DNA from: Segetibacter sp.
Lineage (GTDB): Bacteria; Bacteroidota; Bacteroidia; Chitinophagales; Chitinophagaceae
DNA: 64,000 nt
Direction of reading: 5' to 3'
NCBI RefSeq assembly: GCF_025963695.1
Contig: NZ_JAOQAH010000031.1
Coordinates: forward strand, 62,001-126,000
In this document: piece after piece, positions 35,946 through 45,403 of the stretch
Numbering within the stretch: position 1 is the stretch's first letter
Layout of the letters: every line of letters begins with the position of its first letter
Made by a program: the position numbers and the translations under genes
Notes under the pieces: generated by a model
Database searches by the model: none
The model's input: the letters and a program-made list of their open reading frames with translations, nothing else
Told to the model about the DNA's origin: nothing

Positions 35946-36959
35946 TTGGAAAAAAACTTCAAGTGGTCCAACGAAAGTGAACCACACAAACAGCGCACCA
36001 AGGAAATTATAACGAAGCATCCCGAGATCCGCCAGCTAATAGGTAGAAATCCGTACACCATTTTTGTTATTCTTTTGTGTGTAGGCATCCAGATTACCTT
36101 GGCAGTTTTATTAAAAGATGCCTCGTGGTGGTTGGTCTTTGGAGCCGCTTATTTAATCGGCGCATTTGCATGTCATACTCTTTTTGTCTGCATTCACGAA
36201 TGCGCTCACAATCTTCTCTTCAAAAACAGGATGGCCAATACCTGGTCGGGTATTTTAGCCAATCTGCCCCTTGTTTTCCCTAGTTCTGTTTCTTTTCAAA
36301 AGTATCATATCAAGCATCACTCTTTCCAGGGAGTTGAAGAATTAGACGCCGATATGCCTTTTCAATGGGAGGCAAGACTAATTGACAACTCCAGGATCGG
36401 CAAGGCTATTTGGTTATTGTTCTACCCTCTTTTCCAATTGTTGCGACCTATGCGTTTAAAAGAAATTAATATTTGGGATAAGTGGACAGTAATTAACTGG
36501 ATAGTACAATTTAGCTTTATGGCTGCTGTTGTTTACTTTCTTGGCGCCCACAGCGTTGTTTATCTTGTTGCCGGCTTCTTCTTCTCGGTTGGTCTTCATC
36601 CGCTCGGTGCCCGATGGGTGCAGGAGCATTATCTTACTCACGGCGACCAGGAAACCAAAAGCTATTATGGGGTTCTAAATACAGTTAACCTAAACGTAGG
36701 CTATCACAACGAGCATCACGATTTTCCTTCAGTAGCCTGGAATAGGTTGCCAAAAGTAAAAAAGATAGCAAACCAATACTATGACACACTGGGTTATCAC
36801 ACATCATACACAGGCTTACTTTTCCGTTTCCTGTTCGACAAGAACATCTCTATTTATTCCCGTGTTGCCCGTGCAAATCGGGGCAAAGTAAAGGTTACGA
36901 AAGAGCATGTTATTCCGGCAGCTAAAATGGTTGAAGCAGGCGAAGAAGTAATTGCATAA
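35946..36959 (+). CDS. Sphingolipid delta-4 desaturase-like fatty acid desaturase
   Basis: 337 residues with about four membrane helices and the three histidine boxes of membrane desaturases: HECAH (residues 84-88), HIKHH (121-125) and HNEHHDFP (around 258). The boxes and the spacing match the DES1/DEGS dihydroceramide desaturases. Sphingolipids are made by many Bacteroidota, so a role in sphingolipid unsaturation is plausible. The only start in frame without a long gap is TTG at 35946; stop codons block extension beyond 35907. A terminator follows. Confidence 0.85.
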   Translation: MEKNFKWSNESEPHKQRTKEIITKHPEIRQLIGRNPYTIFVILLCVGIQITLAVLLKDASWWLVFGAAYLIGAFACHTLFVCIHECAHNLLFKNRMANTWSGILANLPLVFPSSVSFQKYHIKHHSFQGVEELDADMPFQWEARLIDNSRIGKAIWLLFYPLFQLLRPMRLKEINIWDKWTVINWIVQFSFMAAVVYFLGAHSVVYLVAGFFFSVGLHPLGARWVQEHYLTHGDQETKSYYGVLNTVNLNVGYHNEHHDFPSVAWNRLPKVKKIANQYYDTLGYHTSYTGLLFRFLFDKNISIYSRVARANRGKVKVTKEHVIPAAKMVEAGEEVIA

Positions 36960-36980
36960 CAATAAAAAAGATTTTTTATA

Positions 36981-37010
36981 AAAAGGAGGTGCAGTTGCAT
37001 CTCCTTTTTT
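36981..37010 (+). terminator. Terminator of the desaturase gene
   Basis: AAAAGGAGGTGCA pairs with TGCATCTCCTTTT (one G-U wobble) around a GT loop, followed by T-rich sequence, 21 bases past the stop codon. Confidence 0.85.
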
Positions 37011-37023
37011 GTTTTCTATATTT

Positions 37024-37080
37024 TTATTTGCCAGCCAACAAACTTCTTTCGACATCCTTGTGTCACTCACTTCTACTTGT
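37024..37080 (-). repeat. Dispersed bipartite repeat, copy 10 (T/A type)
   Basis: Minus strand: GTGAGTGACACAAGGATG with a disturbed GTACAAG, and tail TGTTGGCTGGCAAA, about six bases closer to the head than in most copies. Confidence 0.6.
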
Positions 37081-37304
37081 AATCTTTCTATTCATCTTTT
37101 TTCAATTGCGGATCAAAGCTCGACAAAGCAATAACATAGGCCAATATTGTAATGAACCCGAAAAAGGACTGCAGAGAATATACCTTCGTCCTGGCAAAAG
37201 ATCAAGTGAGCCTGCTGGTGTTGTTGGTTCGAAAGCTTATAAAGAACCCACATCGGAACACCTGGTATACTACAGGTTGGTGCCAAAGAAAAGATCCTAA
37301 ACAT

Positions 37305-37332
37305 AAAAACGCCGCTGCTATTGCAACGGCGT
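37305..37332 (-). terminator. Terminator of the lipoprotein gene at 37354
   Basis: On the minus strand ACGCCG and CGGCGT close a 12-base loop with further inner pairs, followed by a short T-run, 21 bases past the stop. Confidence 0.7.
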
Positions 37333-37353
37333 CTAATAGCTTTCAATCCATTC

Positions 37354-38388
37354 TTATTGGTACTGTATATAAATTGGCTTTGGAGTAAACTGTAGCAACT
37401 CCTGCGGAGTGTACAATTGGTTTGCCCCGGTTTTAGTATCGTTATGATAAAACAATTTGAACCCGGTAAATTGAACCGGTTCTTTTTTAATGTACCTCAA
37501 ATAAGTTGACCTTTTAAGAAATTTAGGTCCCCATCCATCCATGTCCATTACGATTTGCACTTCCGGAACTTTTTTTATTTGATCAAACCCTGTAACCATT
37601 CCCTGGGTGAACCGGTGAATAATTAAAATTTTTGGAGGTATATTATTTTTACGAACTACCTCCGCTAAATAATCAATTGCACTGTTTATATCAGCTGCAT
37701 TAAAAGTTCCAATCTTCGAACCTGGTATTTCACCGTTTTTAAGTGAAAACTCAGGATCGATGCCGAGGTGTACGTTTGGCATTTTTAAATATGGCTCAAG
37801 GAGAGGCACCTCGGTTTTAACATCACTATGAGCCACCTGGATGTCAACAAATACCTGCGCGTTAATTTCCTTTGCCCAGCTTACAATCGTGTCAATTTGC
37901 TTAAAAGGCATCCTGTACCGATACATGTTATCCTTTTGAGGTGTTCCCTGAGCAGTAACTGCTACATAATGCAACGCAGGAATTACGGGAATCGAAGGAT
38001 CTGCTGCCTGCCACTTAGCTACCTCACCCTTTAGTTTCGCTAACATTTGTTTTTTAGGCAACTCACCTAAAATACCCATCTTCTTCGAAAAAAGGTTTCC
38101 ATAATACGCAACAATTCTATTAAAAGGCAGGATTGCACCAGCTAAAGGATATGGAGCTTTTGCCGGCCATTTTCCGGTTGTATCTCCATTGCTTAAATCT
38201 CTTATTATTTTATCATAAGCTGCAGTATCAACAATTTTTCTTGCAGGTTCGCCGGGCCGGGGCTGGCCCTTTTCATTCGTAACATCTGCTTTTTTTTCAT
38301 TGCCGGCCGGAGCCTGGCTACAACCAATAGAAACTACCAGTAATAAGGGTAATAATTGTATTCTTTTCAAAGAAGATCTATTTTTCAT
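37354..38388 (-). CDS. Lipoprotein of unknown function
   Basis: 344 residues from the ATG at 38388, giving a lipoprotein signal (lipobox VSIGC, Cys near 23) and a proline/glycine-rich linker (about 25-55). The mature part (about 70-344) alternates short hydrophobic strands and helices (AQVFVDIQVAHSD, MPNVHLGIDPEFSL, PKILIIHRFTQGM, VQIVMDMDGWG), a pattern like a TIM barrel with acidic residues at strand ends. A glycoside-hydrolase-like fold is possible; I do not recognise the family. It is a single gene with its own terminator. Confidence 0.7.
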   Translation of the reverse strand: MKNRSSLKRIQLLPLLLVVSIGCSQAPAGNEKKADVTNEKGQPRPGEPARKIVDTAAYDKIIRDLSNGDTTGKWPAKAPYPLAGAILPFNRIVAYYGNLFSKKMGILGELPKKQMLAKLKGEVAKWQAADPSIPVIPALHYVAVTAQGTPQKDNMYRYRMPFKQIDTIVSWAKEINAQVFVDIQVAHSDVKTEVPLLEPYLKMPNVHLGIDPEFSLKNGEIPGSKIGTFNAADINSAIDYLAEVVRKNNIPPKILIIHRFTQGMVTGFDQIKKVPEVQIVMDMDGWGPKFLKRSTYLRYIKKEPVQFTGFKLFYHNDTKTGANQLYTPQELLQFTPKPIYIQYQ

Positions 38389-38554
38389 AACGGTCAAATA
38401 TATTCCAAAATAGAATGTACACAAATCATAGTTCTAAACATTATAGCGAGAGTAGCAACAAATTTCAGATCCGCCCCTCACCAGTTTCGAATTCTAATCA
38501 CATAATTTTTCGGGGTAGTTTTAATGCTGGCGAAGATTTTGTCTTTTATTATCA

Positions 38555-39124
38555 ATGAATACTTTATTTCCTATAGAGCCTACGTACCCTGAAGGTTTTT
38601 CCTACGTACCTAATTTCATCACCGCCGATGAAGAAGATGAACTTCATAGGAAAGTTTCAAAAATCGAATTACACAATTTCAATTTCCAGGGGTTTACCGC
38701 TAACAGGAAAGTAGCAAGCTTCGGTTACGACTATAGCTTCGATAATGGAGGTCTTACAAAAGGAAAAGACATCCCGCAAGCATTTCACTTTTTGGTTAAC
38801 AAAGTAAACAGCCATTTGGCATTGAAACCAGGGCAATTTGCAGAACTCCTAATAACAGAATATCCTTCGGGTTCAGTAATCAACTGGCATCGTGATGCTC
38901 CGCCTTTTGATATCATTGCAGGCATCTCTATCATGGCTGATTGCACTTTTCGTTTACGCCCACAGGACAAAGTAAAACAAGGGCGGGGAAGCGTTATTTC
39001 ACTTCCTGTAAATCGCCGGTCTCTTTATATAATTCAGGGACCAGCAAGAACTGACTGGCAACATAGTATTTCACCTGTTAAAGAAACACGATATTCTATT
39101 ACATTGAGAACATTACGACCGTAG
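38555..39124 (+). CDS. AlkB-like 2-oxoglutarate/Fe(II) dioxygenase
   Basis: 189 residues, the short AlkB type. Iron ligands: His112 and Asp114 (NWHRDAPPF) and His170 (TDWQHSI). 2-Oxoglutarate is held by Arg179 and Arg185 (RYSITLRTL). The family reverses N-alkyl damage in DNA or RNA, or oxidises other substrates; the short Bacteroidota forms are not well tested. It stands alone, without an ada gene nearby. No signal peptide, so cytoplasmic. Confidence 0.92.
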   Translation: MNTLFPIEPTYPEGFSYVPNFITADEEDELHRKVSKIELHNFNFQGFTANRKVASFGYDYSFDNGGLTKGKDIPQAFHFLVNKVNSHLALKPGQFAELLITEYPSGSVINWHRDAPPFDIIAGISIMADCTFRLRPQDKVKQGRGSVISLPVNRRSLYIIQGPARTDWQHSISPVKETRYSITLRTLRP

Positions 39125-39328
39125 TTGCGCCTTCTCAAAATGTTCGAAATACCTCTTTTTCAAACACAGCCTTCAAAGCAGGATGCACGCATAAAAATAT
39201 GAGCCACTTCCCCTTTTGTTAATGACAAGCTCAAACTACTATTGCACATTAATCCTCTCTTTTTCCCCGGTTAAAATATTTTCTTACCTTACTCACGCGG
39301 TTTCTGCTCTCTATCGTACGCTGTTTTT

Positions 39329-40996
39329 ATGCCGAAGTTTTGTATAATTATATTACTTGTTTTATCTGGTGACCTCGTTGCCCAAAATGCTGCATGTATA
39401 CCCGTAGTCACCATCACTGCCAGTCAGAACAATATTTGTTTGGGTACCACGGTTACGTTTCATGCCACTGTAGTAAATGAAGGCGCGAACAACGTGTACA
39501 AATGGAAAAAAAACAACTTGAATGCAGGGGTAAACAACAATGTCAATTACACTTCCGCTGACTTTAATGATGGTGATTTAATAACCTGTGAATACAGTAC
39601 CAAAACTGTTTGTGGAGTGGACACAACAATTTTGGGCATGCCAATTACTATACACGTAATTGAAGGCATTAAACCTATTATCACGATTTCCAATAACGAT
39701 CCGCTTATTTGCGAAGGAGAGGTGACGGTTTTTACGTCGCAGGCAACGTATGGTGATGCTATACCTTTTTATCAATGGCGGGTTAATGGACTACCGGTTG
39801 GAACAAATAGTCCTGAATATTCAACTACCACCTTAACCAATGGTGCCCGTATAGAATGTGTATTAACTATCTCAAGCCAATCATGCCCAGGTATACCCAG
39901 GTCTGCAACTTCTGAAATGACCATTTACGTGTACCCGATGATTCACCCTGCAATTACTATAACGCCAGGTAAAATACAGATTTGCAGGGGTCAAGAAGTT
40001 ACTTTTACTGCTAAAGCCAATGGTGGTGCTTCTCCCCGCTTCAGTTGGGAAATAAATGGCAAGGCCACCGGCGATGTGGGGCCTGCCCTTATTACAAGTA
40101 CCCTAAATGATGGCGACTCGGTAAGCTGCACCATAACGATTGACCAGGATTCAAGATGTCATACCAGTACTAGTGCGCCGTCGAACAAGATCGGAATGCA
40201 AGTACGGGATTATGCAGATCCCACGTTAATGATTGGTGCCGCACCTACGAATGTTTGCGCAGGTACAGCGATTACTTTTACGGCAACAGAACAAAATGCA
40301 GGAGAGTTTAAACAGTATCAATGGCGGGTAAATGGCCACAACGCGATTGGGAACCTGGGGACTTATACCAATAGCAAGCTGGCTAATGGCGACAAGGTTT
40401 CGTGTACGTTAACAACAAACATTCCCGGTTGTTCCATAACAGCCAGCGTGCCCTCTAATATTCAATCGGTAACTGTAAGAGATACGCCTTTGATCACTTT
40501 TTTGCCACCCGAAATTTCTGTTATGTCGGGCGGGACTGCTCAACTAAGTGCAACTGTTTCCGGTAATCCAGCCTCTGTAACGTGGCAGCCTTCGGCAGTG
40601 TTGCTTACGCCACAATCATTAACCTCCCTGACTGTTCCGCTAAAAGCCGACACCACATTTAGTCTAACCGTTGTTGATGTAAATGGTTGCGCCGCATCAA
40701 AAGAACTGATCGTAAAGGTGCTGCACAGCTTGCGGATGCCTACAGCCTTTACGCCCAATAAAGACGGGAAAAATGACCTCTTCAGAATTCCTCCGGGTGC
40801 ATCAATTCGTTTGCACGAATTCGCAATTTTTGATCGCTGGGGAAGTGCTGTCTTTAGAACTGCCGATATTACCGAAGGTTGGAACGGCAGCTACGAGGGT
40901 AGGTATCTTGACACAGGCGTGTATATCTATGTTATTAAAGGAGTGGTTCAAGACCAGGAGGTGATCATAAAAGGAACAGTGGCTTTGTTAAAATAA
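39329..40996 (+). CDS. Type IX-secreted adhesin-like protein, type B C-terminal domain
   Basis: 555 residues: a signal peptide (MPKFCIIILLVLSGDLVAQ), four Ig/PKD-like repeats of about 95 residues (about 20-405), a shorter link domain, then a gliding-motility-associated C-terminal domain (MPTAFTPNKDGKNDLFRI, FDRWGSAVF, GWNGSYEG, TGVYIYVIKG). Each repeat carries a disulphide-like Cys pair and a tryptophan (QWRVNG, SWEING). The C-terminal domain is the type B signal for export by the type IX system and surface attachment. The partner ligand is unknown. Confidence 0.93.
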   Translation: MPKFCIIILLVLSGDLVAQNAACIPVVTITASQNNICLGTTVTFHATVVNEGANNVYKWKKNNLNAGVNNNVNYTSADFNDGDLITCEYSTKTVCGVDTTILGMPITIHVIEGIKPIITISNNDPLICEGEVTVFTSQATYGDAIPFYQWRVNGLPVGTNSPEYSTTTLTNGARIECVLTISSQSCPGIPRSATSEMTIYVYPMIHPAITITPGKIQICRGQEVTFTAKANGGASPRFSWEINGKATGDVGPALITSTLNDGDSVSCTITIDQDSRCHTSTSAPSNKIGMQVRDYADPTLMIGAAPTNVCAGTAITFTATEQNAGEFKQYQWRVNGHNAIGNLGTYTNSKLANGDKVSCTLTTNIPGCSITASVPSNIQSVTVRDTPLITFLPPEISVMSGGTAQLSATVSGNPASVTWQPSAVLLTPQSLTSLTVPLKADTTFSLTVVDVNGCAASKELIVKVLHSLRMPTAFTPNKDGKNDLFRIPPGASIRLHEFAIFDRWGSAVFRTADITEGWNGSYEGRYLDTGVYIYVIKGVVQDQEVIIKGTVALLK

Positions 40997-41111
40997 TTTT
41001 ACATAAACGTACCATAGGCTTTTACATGTTCCTTAAGCTTATTGAAATTGATCTTTTGAACAGTTTTAAAGATTGCGATAAAAGCTTAATTATTAATTAA
41101 AAGATGAACGG

Positions 41112-41160
41112 ATTGCGACGCAACAATGATCAATCGGAGAATTAATGCCGGTATCAAAAA
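41112..41160 (+). repeat. Dispersed bipartite repeat, copy 11 (TGCCGGTAT tail)
   Basis: ATTGCGACGCAACAATGAT at 41112, tail TGCCGGTATCAAAAAAGG at 41146. Core, tail and distance are the same as in the 7919 copy. It ends close to the stop of the gene at 41167. Confidence 0.7.
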
Positions 41161-41166
41161 AGGTTA

Positions 41167-44103
41167 TCAAAATAATCCAACCGGCAGAATTATCTCCCAT
41201 TTATTTGGCTGTTGTAGCCCAAGAGTATTATAGTCCAGCAGGCGACTGTAACGGATACCGAACGAAACATCTTGTTGGTTCCACCATTTGGTGTCAAAGA
41301 ATAGTTCGCCTCCGACCGAGTTAAGCGAAAACTTATTACCCGTGCGCAAACTTTTTATCCTGGTGTAATCGTAAAAAGCGTTTGCCCTCAGGCGCTTGAA
41401 ATAAACCATGTTACCAACTCCCCAATCGGGATAAAACAGCGGGAAATGATAGTTAGCACCAATCCTAAACATTCGGGGAAAATCGACACCTGAATATCCG
41501 CGCGAGAATGGAAAATTGTTTGAAAACGGGTACTGACCAAGCGTATCGCGTCTCTGGTAGGCGCCGGTAAAAACGACATTATGGTTTATATGAAAACCGG
41601 GTAAAAAAAGGGAACCATTAGCGAGAAACTGGTTGGCAGTTATTCGGTTGACAGTACTGCGGTATTGAAGCAACAGGTTCTGAGCCCATCGAGGATAGAT
41701 TTGTTGCGGAGCTTTTTGAATTTGCCCGGAGTATTGCAACCTTCCCTGCCAGTAATTAGAAGTTTGGCTTCGAACAAAATTTTTATAAATACCGGTTCCT
41801 CTGATAGATTGACTGTTAATAGTAGCAGTTGCGGTAAGGTTGCGGTACTGTTTCCCCGAAGAAAAATTTAGAGGAAGCCGAAGCCCGGCGTTGACATTGA
41901 ACTCGCTATAATTTGCAATGCTGTCACTTACCACGTTAGATGTTCTGTTTAAGGAGATAGAACGGTTCCATGTTTGACTTGCTCCTACTAAGGGCTGAAT
42001 AAACCAGCCGCCATAAATAGCATTAACCCCCGCTTTATGACTGCTTTCATTTCGGTTGTAAGTATAATACATCCCGGTCTGCAGGGTATTAAGCACGTTT
42101 TGCCCTAAGAGCATTAGGGAGAATTCGGGATCGCTGTACTCGGGTCTCCAGCTATGGAAATTAAACAGGTTAAAAGCTTTGCCATATTTTTTTACCGGAA
42201 AATTTCTTGTCGTAATATTTTCAAGTGTGGTATATTTTTCTTGTTGCAGTGCCTGAACTGTATAGATATCAGGGAGAGCATCTTCTTTGTTTTCTAACGG
42301 GTACCACAGCAAATCTGCCTGGAAAATACTGGCGAGGCGATAACCATCAGCAGTAAAATTCGATGCTACTAATCTTTTATTGGCAGCATCGTAGACACCC
42401 TGGTAAAGACCGGTTGGATGAACAGCTACCCTAAAGGTTTTGTGGCTACTTTCAACAAATGCCCAAATCTCGTCACTTGATCTATAGGAGCTGGTAAAAA
42501 AAATGGTATCGCCCTGTACAGTTGGCAAACCAAAAATGCGCTCAGAAAAAGGAATAAGGCTGGTTTCCTTTCCCGTAGAAAGTTCTACTTTAACCAGCGC
42601 CATTTTACCATCCTCTTTCCGTACAGGCGTATAAACAAAAGAATCGTTGGAACAGAACTTTGGATAAGTATATACAGTTCCCCGGGCTGCTTTTGAGCGG
42701 AACAAAGTCTCACCTTTAAGGTTTAAAGCAACCAGGTTTGAGATCTGGTTTGTTCTCATTTCGACAGCAACTACCTTTTGTCCGTCGTGAGAAATGTCAG
42801 GCGAAAAAAACCGGCCATTAGTGGTTATTCTCTGCGTTTTGCCGGTTTTAATATTCAACGCTTTTATATCGCTAAATTCCCGATAACCCCACCTCTTGTC
42901 GGCCCTGTAGCTTGCATATACAATATTGCCTGTATTAAAAGAAAAGTAATCATCATTTGCAATGTCTCTTACCCCAATTTTTTGTTCCTTTCCGCTTTGA
43001 AGTATTCGATAAAAAGCCGGAATACGGCGGTAGCTTCTTTTTAAAACAATAAGCGATCCCTCAAAGCTTAAATATGGGTACTTGTAATCGGATACATAAT
43101 TGTTGTTAGCAGGGGTAATGTAATTCACCGTTTTTCCTTTAGACAAAAACCACATGTTATGGTAGAAAGCAAATGCATCGGCTACAAATTTTTTATACGA
43201 AACACGTGCATATTTTTTTACAGCTCCCTGCCAGGGGTAGATTAAAGGTTTAAAACCAGCAGCATCATGAGAAACTTTTTTCCAGAAATCAGCCCCGTAT
43301 TTTTCGCGGCCATACGCCACAAGCAAGTATCCAAGCTGGTAATGATCAGGAACATAATCTGTAAGCGACCCGTTTCGAAGCTTCATGTAAGAGTATCGCT
43401 TGTCTTGCTTAAACAGCGACTCGTAGCCTTTAAAAAAATAGGGCAACCGCCCCCTGCCCTGTCGGGTTAAAGCAGTTTCATTGAAAACAGCATCCCCTTC
43501 AAAAAACCAGTCAGGCACTGAGGCAGAATTTGCTAAAGCCTGTCCTTCCTGTCCAAATAAAAAGCTCGCTACCTTAGCAAGACCGATATTAAAATTGCTG
43601 TATTGCCCAACATGCCTATACTCGTGCAGAGACAAAAGATCAACCCAGTTGATAGAACCTAATTCAAAAGAGTTTGACGGAGCATTTAAATAAAACTCGC
43701 TGCGATATGGCCCGAGTCCAACATAAGCGTTTGAGACTGTCGATTGGTTTTGTAAGACAATATTTATTTTCCTCAGCTTGTTCCCGATCGTTTCTGTATG
43801 ATTTTTTTGAAGCTCATGTATAATCGATGAAACCCTTCGCCCTGCATCTTCAAGTCCGGCAGGAAAAATAACTCTTGCAGTATCGGTTGTAATCTGGTTC
43901 CATTTTATTGAAGAAGGGTTGCCGCCAAAAACCTGGCAGTTGCCAGGGACAGCATAAAGGCACAAAAAAATAAATGAAAAGGTACGAAGCAAGTGTTGGC
44001 GCTTTAGGTATCCGGGCCCTGTTTCTACCAGGCCTCCTTGTTTGCTTAAGCCTAAAAGAAATGTGGCAAATACTTTCACATTAAGACAGTGAAAAGCATT
44101 CAT
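41167..44103 (-). CDS. Predicted gluzincin metallopeptidase fused to propeller and beta-barrel
   Basis: 978 residues with three parts. Residues ~60-230: a peptidase-MA-like domain with zinc motif HEYRH (160-164) and a third-ligand candidate Glu202 in PDWFFEGDAVFNE. Residues ~320-650: TolB/WD40-type beta-propeller (repeated blades such as GRFFSPDISHDGQKVVAVEM, and YASYRADKRWGYREF). Residues ~680-978: alternating amphipathic strands ending in aromatic Phe (ILPVGLF), as in an outer-membrane barrel. The N-terminal 58 residues include a signal-like stretch (LRTFSFIFLCLYAVPGNCQ). A surface protease or sensor is likely; the role is not known. Confidence 0.75.
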   Translation of the reverse strand: MNAFHCLNVKVFATFLLGLSKQGGLVETGPGYLKRQHLLRTFSFIFLCLYAVPGNCQVFGGNPSSIKWNQITTDTARVIFPAGLEDAGRRVSSIIHELQKNHTETIGNKLRKINIVLQNQSTVSNAYVGLGPYRSEFYLNAPSNSFELGSINWVDLLSLHEYRHVGQYSNFNIGLAKVASFLFGQEGQALANSASVPDWFFEGDAVFNETALTRQGRGRLPYFFKGYESLFKQDKRYSYMKLRNGSLTDYVPDHYQLGYLLVAYGREKYGADFWKKVSHDAAGFKPLIYPWQGAVKKYARVSYKKFVADAFAFYHNMWFLSKGKTVNYITPANNNYVSDYKYPYLSFEGSLIVLKRSYRRIPAFYRILQSGKEQKIGVRDIANDDYFSFNTGNIVYASYRADKRWGYREFSDIKALNIKTGKTQRITTNGRFFSPDISHDGQKVVAVEMRTNQISNLVALNLKGETLFRSKAARGTVYTYPKFCSNDSFVYTPVRKEDGKMALVKVELSTGKETSLIPFSERIFGLPTVQGDTIFFTSSYRSSDEIWAFVESSHKTFRVAVHPTGLYQGVYDAANKRLVASNFTADGYRLASIFQADLLWYPLENKEDALPDIYTVQALQQEKYTTLENITTRNFPVKKYGKAFNLFNFHSWRPEYSDPEFSLMLLGQNVLNTLQTGMYYTYNRNESSHKAGVNAIYGGWFIQPLVGASQTWNRSISLNRTSNVVSDSIANYSEFNVNAGLRLPLNFSSGKQYRNLTATATINSQSIRGTGIYKNFVRSQTSNYWQGRLQYSGQIQKAPQQIYPRWAQNLLLQYRSTVNRITANQFLANGSLFLPGFHINHNVVFTGAYQRRDTLGQYPFSNNFPFSRGYSGVDFPRMFRIGANYHFPLFYPDWGVGNMVYFKRLRANAFYDYTRIKSLRTGNKFSLNSVGGELFFDTKWWNQQDVSFGIRYSRLLDYNTLGLQQPNKWEIILPVGLF

Positions 44104-44125
44104 TTAATACTGTCTACTAATCTCC

Positions 44126-44539
44126 TTAGTGGCCAACCTCACCTTGTATCAAGGGAATTTTGGTCATATCGAGAAAGTTATTTTGAAACTCGTGAACGTA
44201 TATCGGGTGGGCTATGTGCCGCTTGTCTTCACGATACCACATTTCAAAGTTCGAAAAATTCCCCGGCTCATGCACCAGCGTTCTAAATGCCCCTCTTGTG
44301 TACTTAATTGATCCATCGTCATTCGCCTGCTTCTGAAAACCCAGTTTAAACAAATAAGACTCGTCAAGTAAAATAGGGTTAATATGCTTTGGATCATACC
44401 AAAAATTCTGGTCTTCTGCAGTTGTAATTTCCGCCTTTCCATCATGGCGGTCCACGTTTGTCACTTCACCTTCCTTCCATTGTCCGTCATATTCAGCCAT
44501 TACAAGATCACCTTCTTTTAGTTCACTGATTTTTAGCAT
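44126..44539 (-). CDS. Conserved small protein, Tudor/KOW-like N-terminus
   Basis: 137 residues without signal peptide. The start, MLKISELKEGDLVMAEYDGQ followed by WKEGEVTNVD, resembles a short SH3/Tudor-like barrel that binds nucleic acid or peptides, and the rest is polar with several His (HEPGNF, HIAHPIYVHEF). I do not recognise a named family. It lies close upstream of the metallopeptidase gene on the same strand (22 bases between), so the two may be co-transcribed. Confidence 0.6.
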   Translation of the reverse strand: MLKISELKEGDLVMAEYDGQWKEGEVTNVDRHDGKAEITTAEDQNFWYDPKHINPILLDESYLFKLGFQKQANDDGSIKYTRGAFRTLVHEPGNFSNFEMWYREDKRHIAHPIYVHEFQNNFLDMTKIPLIQGEVGH

Positions 44540-44626
44540 AAGCTGTCGTTTTTTAGTTTATTAATTTTCTTATTATTTGTAGTTGTCTAAGAAAGCTTTT
44601 TTTGATAATACTCGAAATCATTGTTG

Positions 44627-44675
44627 GCCCACCCGTATTGCCACTATTGTGCATTGTTGCGTCGCACTCTTGTAC
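44627..44675 (-). repeat. Dispersed bipartite repeat, copy 12
   Basis: Minus strand: GTACAAGAGTGCGACGCAAC, then GGTGGGC at 44627-44633. Spacing identical to copies 5, 7 and 13; the GGTGGGC form is shared with copy 13. Confidence 0.75.
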
Positions 44676-44815
44676 GTCATTTCAATAGGCAACAATAGAG
44701 CAATTGTCAAACAAAAAATATTATACCATACAATTGCATTATGGCTGGAAAATTTAAGTATCTAAATTACTGAAATTGCGAAAAGGATAAATTTTTAAAT
44801 CTAATAAAATAAGTA

Positions 44816-45310
44816 TTGAAAAAAATCGGGCTGATATCTGACACACATCACTACCTTGATGAGGCCGTTTTCAAACACTTTGATCAGTGCGATGAAATTT
44901 GGCATGGGGGAGACTTCGGGTCCGTTGAAGTAGCGGAGGGCCTAGAGAAGTTTAAACCTTTACGAGGCGTATTTGGAAATATCGACGGACAAGTTATAAG
45001 GAGCAAATTTCCTGAGGTACTAAAGTTTACATGCGAAGATGTAAAAATATTAATGATACACATTGGCGGCTACCCGGGAAGATATAGTGCACTGGCAAAA
45101 ACTGAACTGATAGCCAGCCATCCCAAAATTTTCATTTCGGGTCATTCACATATTTTGAAGATTATGTACGATGAGAAGTTTCAGTGCCTGCATATAAACC
45201 CGGGTGCAGCAGGAAAACAAGGCTGGCATAAAGTTAGGACGCTGGTACGCTTTGTAATAGACGGAACAGACATTAAAAATTGCGAAGTGATTGAGTTAGG
45301 GAAAAGATAA
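44816..45310 (+). CDS. YfcE/MJ0936-type metallophosphoesterase
   Basis: 164 residues, typical short calcineurin-like phosphoesterase. Metal-binding motifs: GLISDTHHYLD (D-x-H), WHGGDFGS (G-D), GNIDGQ (G-N), HIGGYP, ISGHSHI and HINPGAAG. It likely hydrolyses phosphodiesters; the substrate is unknown. The start is TTG at 44816: a stop codon in the same frame ends at 44812 and no ATG lies between. The SDR gene follows 93 bases later on the same strand. Confidence 0.88.
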   Translation: MKKIGLISDTHHYLDEAVFKHFDQCDEIWHGGDFGSVEVAEGLEKFKPLRGVFGNIDGQVIRSKFPEVLKFTCEDVKILMIHIGGYPGRYSALAKTELIASHPKIFISGHSHILKIMYDEKFQCLHINPGAAGKQGWHKVRTLVRFVIDGTDIKNCEVIELGKR

Positions 45311-45403
45311 AGGCAAGTTGCTGTGGCAGCTTGCCAGCTCCCAGTTAGTAGGGCACTCAACCATACAGTAATTACATTTTCCAACATTTTTAAAACTCGA
45401 AAA

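Larger units (their letters stand above)
36960..37353. other. 394-base gap between convergent genes
   Basis: Holds the desaturase terminator (36981-37010), repeat copy 10 (37024-37080) and the terminator of the opposite gene (37305-37332). The short frames in between have no family features. Confidence 0.6.

Noticed and set aside
37113..37388. Overlapping 77- and 78-codon frames on both strands
   Set aside because: Opposite-strand shadows between two terminators and a repeat copy, without signal peptide or family motif.
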